Under the pieces are notes generated by a model. The model did not search any database. It was not told the DNA's origin and worked only from the letters and a program-made list of their open reading frames with translations. Positions 57,173 to 64,000 of a stretch of DNA of 64,000 nt are shown here, piece after piece. Within the stretch, counting starts at the first letter, position 1, and each line of letters opens with the position of its first letter. Origin of the DNA: Oxytricha trifallax (taxonomy: Eukaryota > Ciliophora > Spirotrichea > Sporadotrichida > Oxytrichidae); contig ARYC01017269.1 of assembly GCA_000711775.1 (NCBI GenBank), positions 62,001 to 126,000 of the forward strand. Direction: 5' to 3'. The translations under genes were made by a program, and so were the position numbers.

Positions 57173-60100
57173 ATGCTTTAATAACTAAAACAAAGAGATT
57201 AAGCCAATTACGATTTATAAGATAAAAACAAAAAACTAATTGATAAAATCAAAGAATTTTAAGAATAAAACAGATCAAATGTGGAGTAGGCTAAAGACCA
57301 GATTATAAACTTATAAAAACAACTAAAATCCACTTTAGATGATAAGGAGCACTTTTAAGAAATGTAAGAACAATTGAAATAGCATTTAGAATACCTCGAA
57401 GAAGAAAATAAAGTTTTATAGTAAAGACTCATTGAAATTGAATAAAGCCAAGCAAATATGCAAAAACATCATGAGCAATTGAATCAAGATATTTATGAGC
57501 AGGGGAAGATAGAAATTGCAAGGAGATTCAGAGATTACTAATTGAAAAAGAAATGGCTAAAAGAATTTTATTTCAGTTGCTTAACACATAAGAGATTAGG
57601 GAACTATCTAATATAGAAAAATAGCAAAAAAGAGAGATTCCTTAAATTGATTAGCTTCTTATACTTTAGATAAAATTCAGCTTTACAAAAGCATGTCAAG
57701 CAACTAAAAGTACAAAAAGAGATAAACTTGAAGTTTGCAATTCTACATCAATTTTATAAGAACAGATAAGTAATGCAGAGGTTAAGAGGTTATAATTATA
57801 GAAAAGCAATCCTGTTGAGATAAAAGTCATTCAAAAGCTTGTATATCTATCGATAAATTTAAGAGCAAAGAAGGAGATAGAATTATAATTCATAATAAGT
57901 AAGATAAATTTTGCTTAAAAACAAAGTTATAAAGAGTTTGAAGATCATTTCAAGGCAAAATTAACTGCCTTATAATCCTTAACAACAAGAGTATTTTAAT
58001 AAACTTGTGAATTATTTCAGAAAAAGATTCTATAAGAGACATTTTTAAAATGTTGTTTTTAAAACTATTCCCTTGTAAAACCATAAAATATTGAAAGCTC
58101 TAAATAAATATAAGCGACATTTGGAATCTTAATGCTTTAATAAAATCTTTAAGAATATTTTGTATAGAAAACGCACTTTTAAACCTAAAATAAAATAAAT
58201 TAAGCAAAAGCATAATAGATCACTGCTAATAAAATCTTTCAGTGCTCTACTCTTTTATAAATTAGAGCGTTCAAAGAAGGAACCTCTCCAAAAAATTTAA
58301 TTGCAGTTTAGTAAAAAGAGATTTCTAAAGAAATGGCACAAAACCTATCTCAAGTAAACTACATTAGAGTCTAAGGTTAAATTCTTTCACATTCGCTGGT
58401 TGATATTAAAGAAAAAGATATTTTTGAGAAGTTTCCAAAATTCTTGCCTGAAATAGCACAGAACTGAAAAATGTTACACAGCTGTTAAAAATTATTAAAA
58501 TGCTAAGGTTTAATATAAAGTTTTGCACATTTGGAGAATGAAATTGAGAGATGAACTTCTAGAATAAAGAGTCACTAAATTTAAAGTGTTAAAAACATTA
58601 AAATAAATGGTTAAAAAATCAAAAGACCTTAACAAGATGGCAGTACATAAATTAAGAATTAAATACAAAACAAAGCTAAGATAGATTTACAGAGTAATGA
58701 TATAGTTTACATTGATGTAAAAGCTAAATAAATAAAAAGTTCATTAATTTAGATAGAAGCATGTTGAAAGTTTAAAGCAGAAAATTTTCTATAGATTTAT
58801 AGCAATTTCATTTTAATTCTCGAGACAAAGGTAAAGACATGAAATTGTGGAACTTTAAGAATAGCTGATACCTCTCTAAAATACGTTTGATGATAAAAAT
58901 GACTAGGCACAGTATTTAATGAATAAATGCAAAGAGCTTGAGAATAATATTCAACATTTTGAAAATAAGTTTGATGAAGATTAGTTGTAACATTTATAAA
59001 TTCTTTGAATTAAAAGTATTTTTGTCTCAGGTTTTTATGAAAGCCTTACGCTTTTATTTATAACAGAGCTTATAGGCTGAGCAATTTTCAAAAGAAAAAT
59101 CATAACTTCTATATCAAATCGACCATTAATCCTCCTTATTATAAGATTAATCACTCTAAATAAATGATTTAGAATTATAAAACTAGTAATTACAAGAGCA
59201 ACTACTCCGCAAACTTGAAGATTTCAAAGTGAAATTCACACAGTCAGAGCAAGAAATAAATGAACTTCAGTAAAAGATATGTGACTAGCAGGAGCAAATT
59301 GAGATTATGGACTCTGATAAACAGCTACTAGTCTAAACTTTTCAAACTGAAACCCAGAAACTTTTGTAATAGCTTTGTGACAAGGGGAAATCTTAGAATT
59401 ATAATGAGAAGCACTCCTAATTATAAGGTACTGAATATAAACAAGATACGAGTATGGTTGAGAAAGAGCACAATATTAAATTGCTTCATTAATTGAAGAA
59501 AGCTCACAAGACTATTTTAAGGAATTTTATTACACGGGTTGAATTTTAAATAAAGTTTATATTTAATGATTGATGAAATGAGAAAATTGATGTTGGATGC
59601 AGAACTAAAAGTTCAAAAAGCAAAGGAAGAAATCGACGATATAAAAGACAATTACAATCTTGAAAAGGAGCAATTAATGACTAAGCATATCTCTGATATC
59701 AAGGAACTTTCATCTCTAGCAGATAAAGTAAAAAAAGAAAACTTAGAACTAAAGAAAGAATTAAAGTATCTCACTGAAAAAGTAGAGAAAATGCTGCTTT
59801 AAAAGTATTAAAATAAGCTCAAACACGAAGAATAAAATCATGAGAAATAATCTCAGACAGGAAACAATTAAATCAATAAAGACGAAGATTCCCAGGAAAA
59901 CGATGAAACTTATAGATATCATTAGCACTCTAGAAATTCTAACATGCCTTTAGCACAATAAGATAATAAGCTAGTGAAAGATTAACACAAATCTAAAACA
60001 AAAAAGTTGTTAAGACCAGATTCAGCTGTAAAGTCTTCACACTAAACTGAGAGGGCATTAAGGCAAGATGATAAAGATAGATAAATTTAACATGTAAATG

Positions 60101-60513
60101 AAGAATAGTACCTGCAACCTAGGATTATTAGAACATCGAGAGAGAACAGTATGAATGGGGGGTCTTGCTTGAAAAATAACAAAAATAACTCGAAGTAGAG
60201 TGATAGCTCCATGTAAAAGGATAGTTTTGCACTAAGGAATACTAATGACACTTCAGACAACACTTTATTTGATTTCTTAATTTAGTCTCAATAAATTTTA
60301 TCATAATTCAGTAAATTATAATGTAATCATTTAAATTACTACACTTTATAGTATAACAACTACAAATAGTAAAGTGAATTGAATTAGTCTCGATGCTCAA
60401 ATTCCAATGCAAAGAAAATCGTTAGATTTGAAGTCTCAGGGGCTAACTCAAATAATAATCATATTTATAATTAGGATTACGATAAATATCCAAGCAAACA
60501 ATATAATAATTGA
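57173..60513 (+). CDS. SFI1-like centriolar/basal-body coiled-coil protein
   Basis: From ATG 57173 the frame is open for over 600 codons with TAA/TAG as Gln. N-terminal coiled coil (KLIDKIKEFQEQNRSNVEQ, HLEYLEEENKVLQQRLIEIE), then repeated hydrophobic/aromatic units with central Trp or Phe: LKKKWLKEFYFSCLTHKRLG, RFLKKWHKTYLKQTTLESK, FFHIRWLILKKKIFLRSFQ and KVLHIWRMKLRDELLEQR. These resemble SFI1 repeats, which bind centrin in centrioles and basal bodies. A second coiled coil follows (QLQEQLLRKLEDFKVKFTQS, AELKVQKAKEEIDDIKDN), then a Ser/Asn/Gln-rich tail with DENDETYRYHQHSR-like charged patches, to TGA 60511. Two frame changes (at 59006 and about 59550) need introns or IESs. Confidence 0.75.
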
Positions 60514-61743
60514 TGTTGTATTTATAAATTATTTCATACTTATTCTAAGTATATTTGTATAAAAAAGGTTAGTTTTTTTGTTTAAAAATAATTAAAGAGA
60601 GGTATAAAATTCAGAATTAAATGGAAATTAATATTTAAATTGATATAAAATTCATTGAATACTTTTAATGACAATTGAAAGTATTAGAAAATAATAAATT
60701 TTTGCCAAATATAAAAATTAGCATAAATTAAAAATTTTAAATGTAATATGATTTCGTAGTATTGTTCTCAATATTGATTATTTCAAATTAAGTATTAAAA
60801 TCTGTGAAAGTAAATAGAGGCAATATAAATATATATATACATATATTTTTATAGATTTTTAAGCAAGTAATGTAATAAAAATTTTCATGATAATTTATAT
60901 ATTGATATAATAACAAATTTGATATAAAAGTAATTAAATTCAAGTCAAATAAAATTATATGCAATTATAAGTTTCAAAGTAATAATGGAAAGATTTAGAT
61001 TTCAATTTTTATATATTTTTTAGGATTTTATTCAAAATATTCGGGGTAGGGAAGTTTATTACTCATTGCAGATTCCCGCCCCCTACGGAGTTTCCTGCCC
61101 ACAACTTTAAATTTTATATTTTTTTGGGAATAAAAAAAATAATTTTTAGAAACATAGAAATTTCAATTACCTTTACCATATACTAAACAACTTTAATGAT
61201 TTATAATATTCAAGGTATATTATTAATTTTTATCAAAATGTATAATGAAAAAATGGTTAAAAATTGTTTTATTAATAATTAATATGATTTTCATTAAAAT
61301 CTGAATTCATTATCAAGGTAGATATTATATTTTATGATACATTATAAATATTTCTATCATAATTGATGATAATAATTCTTAAAAAATTATAAAAATTACA
61401 TATTTTTATGTATGGAGCAGGAAACTTAAGAAGATAGCACGAAACTACCACCCAAAATATTCATATTTTTTATTATTCCTTTGATTTTTTAATAATAAAA
61501 TGAAAAAAATTAAAGCAGATAATCTTGACAAACTTAAATTTTTCTGTATTAAAAAAAAATATTATTTCTCAGCCAATATTTTTCAATAAAAATTATTCAA
61601 TTATGAAAAAATTTAAACTTAATTTTAAGATAAAACATAAAATGCTATAGATTCTAATTTATGCTATTTTAATAAATTATTTACATTTTATAAAGTCAAA
61701 TAACAGAATCTACAATCAATTTTATAAAGTTATTGATATAAAA
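60514..61743. other. AT-rich intergenic region with one GC-rich patch
   Basis: Mostly A/T with no coding frame. A compact GC-rich patch at about 61041-61102 has inverted pieces (GGGTAGGGAA ... TTCCCGCCCCCTAC) that could form a hairpin. Presumed promoter of the kinase gene at 61744. Confidence 0.4.
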
Positions 61744-64000
61744 ATGAGTAAAACAGGTAATTCCACATCGAATAGAAAAGAAAAGGTTATCATGCTTGCC
61801 AATATGAGTCGAATCGCTAAATTAGGTTCAGGCACTTTTTGGTAAATTTATATATATTATATATAATATATATATAATATTAATATATATAATTGAAATA
61901 AGTTAAATACTATATTAATTAGGAAAATTTAATCAAGGTTTAAAATATTCTTATAAAAAAATAAGTTAAACCCACTAAGAATGAAAATTTATTTTAATTA
62001 GTATATAATCGCATTATCATGGAGTTACCACCTAATTTATTTCATTGTAATAAGCTAATTTTCTACATGTCTCTTAGTCATTTTAAAGCACATTAAGTAA
62101 TATTGCCTATGGTCATTTAATGATTTTGACTCTTTATTTTTAGAATTTTAATTAAAATACCCAAATTAAACATATGCATAACATTATTAGTAGTTTTCAT
62201 AATTAATTGAGAATTATTATATGCTTTTAAACTGCTTTTGAATTTAATTATTAATTAATTTATATTTGGAATGTTTACCGATGTAGTCGATTTGAAAAAA
62301 CAGGAGAAATAGTAGCAATAAAAAAATTAAAAAAGTCGTACTAATCTATCGAGGATGCATTTAGTCTCAAGAGAATATAAGTTTTATAGTAACTTAGTCA
62401 TCCAAATGTCGTTTAAATGAAACGATGCGAGCTAGATAATGAAAGAGTACATATGGTATTTTATTCTATTATAGTAATATAAATAATGATTTCTTATGTA
62501 TAATGCTTTTAATAATATTGAAGTATTTGAACATCAAGATTACAATTTGACAGACTTCATGCGAGAAAAGAAGAGAGCAGAGTCGAGAAGTTTAAGTGAA
62601 TAAGAAATAAGAGTGATCATAAAATAAATTTTGTTAGCTTGCGATTATATTCACTCTCGAGGGTTCATTCATAGAGATATTAAGCCAGAGAACTTCATTA
62701 TTGGGTTTCATTCCTACGAAGTCAAAATGATTGATTTTGGTACAGTTAAGGACTTAGGGAAAAACACTGGTCCAATGACATCGTATGTTTCTACAAGATG
62801 GTATAGAAGTCCAGAGTGTGTACTGCGATCTCAAAATTATAATCAAAAAGCTGATTTAAAGCAAAATGTTTGGTTGAATCATAAAATGAATTATTAGAAA
62901 TCGATTTTAAAAAAATGACTTTAATTTTTATTCAAACTACTTTTATTTTAAAGTTAAGGGCTTCAAAGCACGAAATTATTTTATTTTCATTAAAAGATAA
63001 ATTATATTAGGAAATCTTTACATAATTAAATATCTTTCTTTATTTGCTGTCGGTTGCGTAATGGCAGAATTATTCAATGCTAATCCTTTATTCACAGGAA
63101 CATCTGAGTTGGACTAATTAGACGCTATTTTTAAATTGCTAGGAACCCCCAGATTAGAACAATGGAAAGACGGCTATAAGCTAGCTTAAAAAAGAAACAT
63201 TAAACTAGAGAATTTCGCCTATAAAAAGAAACCCATGAATTTTATTATTCCCGGAGCAAGTGAAGAAGCCCTTGAAATTATGAAATAAATGTTTAAAATC
63301 AATCCTAATAAAAGAGCTTCAGCATCGCAACTTCTTCAAGATCCATATTTCTCAAGATGTAATGTTAAGACTGATATCCAAAGGCTAAAGAACATGTCGC
63401 CTAACATTCGAAATATAGAGGTTAAAGCAGGTAGTCAATCATACTATCAGAATTAGCAATAACAGATTCAAAAAAATATTCCCAAAATATAGATTTAAAA
63501 CTAGGTCTCATCATTTTCACAGGATTAATAGTAAAATCAGGGTATTCCACAATATACCTAAGCTCCTTAGTAAATAACACAACCGTTTTATAATTAAGCT
63601 TCATAATAAAAACAGCAATAATAGTAGGCTCAGCAATTTTAACCCATTATAGTAAAGTATTTTATTAAAGTTAATATTGAATAATTTACATTTCCCCTTG
63701 AATCTTAAAGAAATCTGTATGACATTATTTTAGCTTAAATTTTTGGGGTTTTAAATTGATTTCTCCAAAACAACTTTAAAGTTTACAACTAGAGCCCTAG
63801 ACTACTATAAATACTTAGAGAGAAAAAGTGAAATAGCCAGACGCCTCATTATATTATACTTAATAGCATGAAGAAACAAAAAAGGTATCAAATAAGAATT
63901 TGAAAGGAAATTAGAGATTCGGTAGCGATATAGAATATCACCCTAATTATTTCGAATATGATAAACCAAAACCTGCATAACAATCTTTCTAAGCTGGCTT
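61744..64000 (+). CDS. MAK/MOK-type (RCK family) protein kinase, 3' end beyond window
   Basis: ATG 61744 (MSKTGNSTSNRKEKVIML), then RIAKLGSGTFW (glycine loop). After an intron or IES of roughly 420 bp: SRFEKTGEIVAIKKLKKSYQ with the ATP Lys, then LQQLSHPNVVQMKRCELDNE. After another gap: EVFEHQDYNLTDFMREKK, FIHRDIKPENFIIG, KMIDFGTVKDL, and the activation segment MTSYVSTRWYRSPECVL. This TxYVSTRWYR-PE string marks the MAK/ICK/MOK group of CMGC kinases, which regulate cilium length and intraflagellar transport. The last kinase part (FAVGCVMAELFNANPLFTGT ... NPNKRASASQLLQDPYF) follows a further interruption at about 62870-63050. A Gln/Asn-rich tail continues to the window edge (DIEYHPNYFEYDKPKPAQ). 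Confidence 0.85.

Noticed and set aside
1..64000. Proven gene scrambling (permuted or inverted MDSs)
   Set aside because: Every gene whose segments could be ordered is collinear on one strand. The stray fragments at 7153-7370 and 19540-19790 are suggestive only.
1..64000. CRISPR arrays, bacterial operons, ribosome binding sites, tRNA or rRNA genes
   Set aside because: No repeat-spacer pattern and no convincing tRNA or rRNA core motif was seen. The gene structure is eukaryotic.

Overview
The window reads as germline (micronuclear) DNA of a spirotrich ciliate of the Oxytricha/Stylonychia type. Three things support this. (1) Long, clearly conserved reading frames are full of TAA and TAG where glutamine fits, and genes end at TGA, so the code is TAA/TAG = Gln with TGA as stop. 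(2) A 4.05-kb transposon ends in C4A4-type telomeric repeats and carries the three-gene set of TBE elements. (3) Several genes are cut by short or long DNA segments flanked by direct repeats (pointers); removing the segment plus one pointer copy restores the reading frame. These are internal eliminated sequences (IESs). A 64-kb multigene stretch does not fit gene-sized macronuclear chromosomes. Introns are also present, mostly GT..AG and often only 24-70 nt.

Layout. 1-5.2 kb: a visibly less AT-rich block with a partial acidic protein, a conserved uncharacterised protein and a large SecA-like helicase. 5.6-7.4 kb: two LITAF-domain genes and a fragment. 7.7-11.6 kb: an Asn-rich protein, a basic protein and a coiled-coil gene with two frame-defined IESs. 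11.7-19.0 kb: one multi-pass membrane protein gene whose MDSs are separated by an IES made almost entirely of a TBE transposon (13776-17824). 19.2-20.4 kb: a RuvX/YqgF-like nuclease. 20.6-27.4 kb: the catalytic subunit of DNA polymerase zeta (REV3). 28.4-31.4 kb: a cyclic-nucleotide-binding-domain protein. 31.7-34.0 kb: a CK1-type kinase. 34.9-37.4 kb: an Asn/Gln-rich coiled-coil protein. 37.6-39.3 kb: an RGG-box protein. 39.4-41.4 kb: a ubiquitin-like protein. 41.9-42.7 kb: a small membrane protein. 43.1-45.25 kb: the mitochondrial phosphate carrier. 45.6-50.2 kb: a second CK1 kinase holding a 2.4-kb inverted-repeat mobile element. 50.4-51.8 kb: a P/U-type cyclin. 52.0-55.0 kb: a coiled-coil gene cut by a 671-bp IES with 115-bp inverted repeats and its own ORF. 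55.1-60.5 kb: an LRR protein and an SFI1-like protein. 61.7 kb to the end: a MAK/MOK-type kinase.

Most genes are ordinary macronuclear-destined housekeeping or signalling genes that would need IES excision to be expressed. The most interesting material is the eliminated DNA: a decayed TBE acting as the body of an IES, a TIR-bounded IES with a palindromic pointer and internal ORF, a second kind of TIR element with two overlapping ORFs, and a set of small IESs whose exact ends can be read from frame restoration. No scrambled (permuted or inverted) MDS order was proven: in every gene where order could be checked, the segments are collinear. Coordinates of multi-exon genes are outer limits; starts and ends next to unresolved junctions are approximate.
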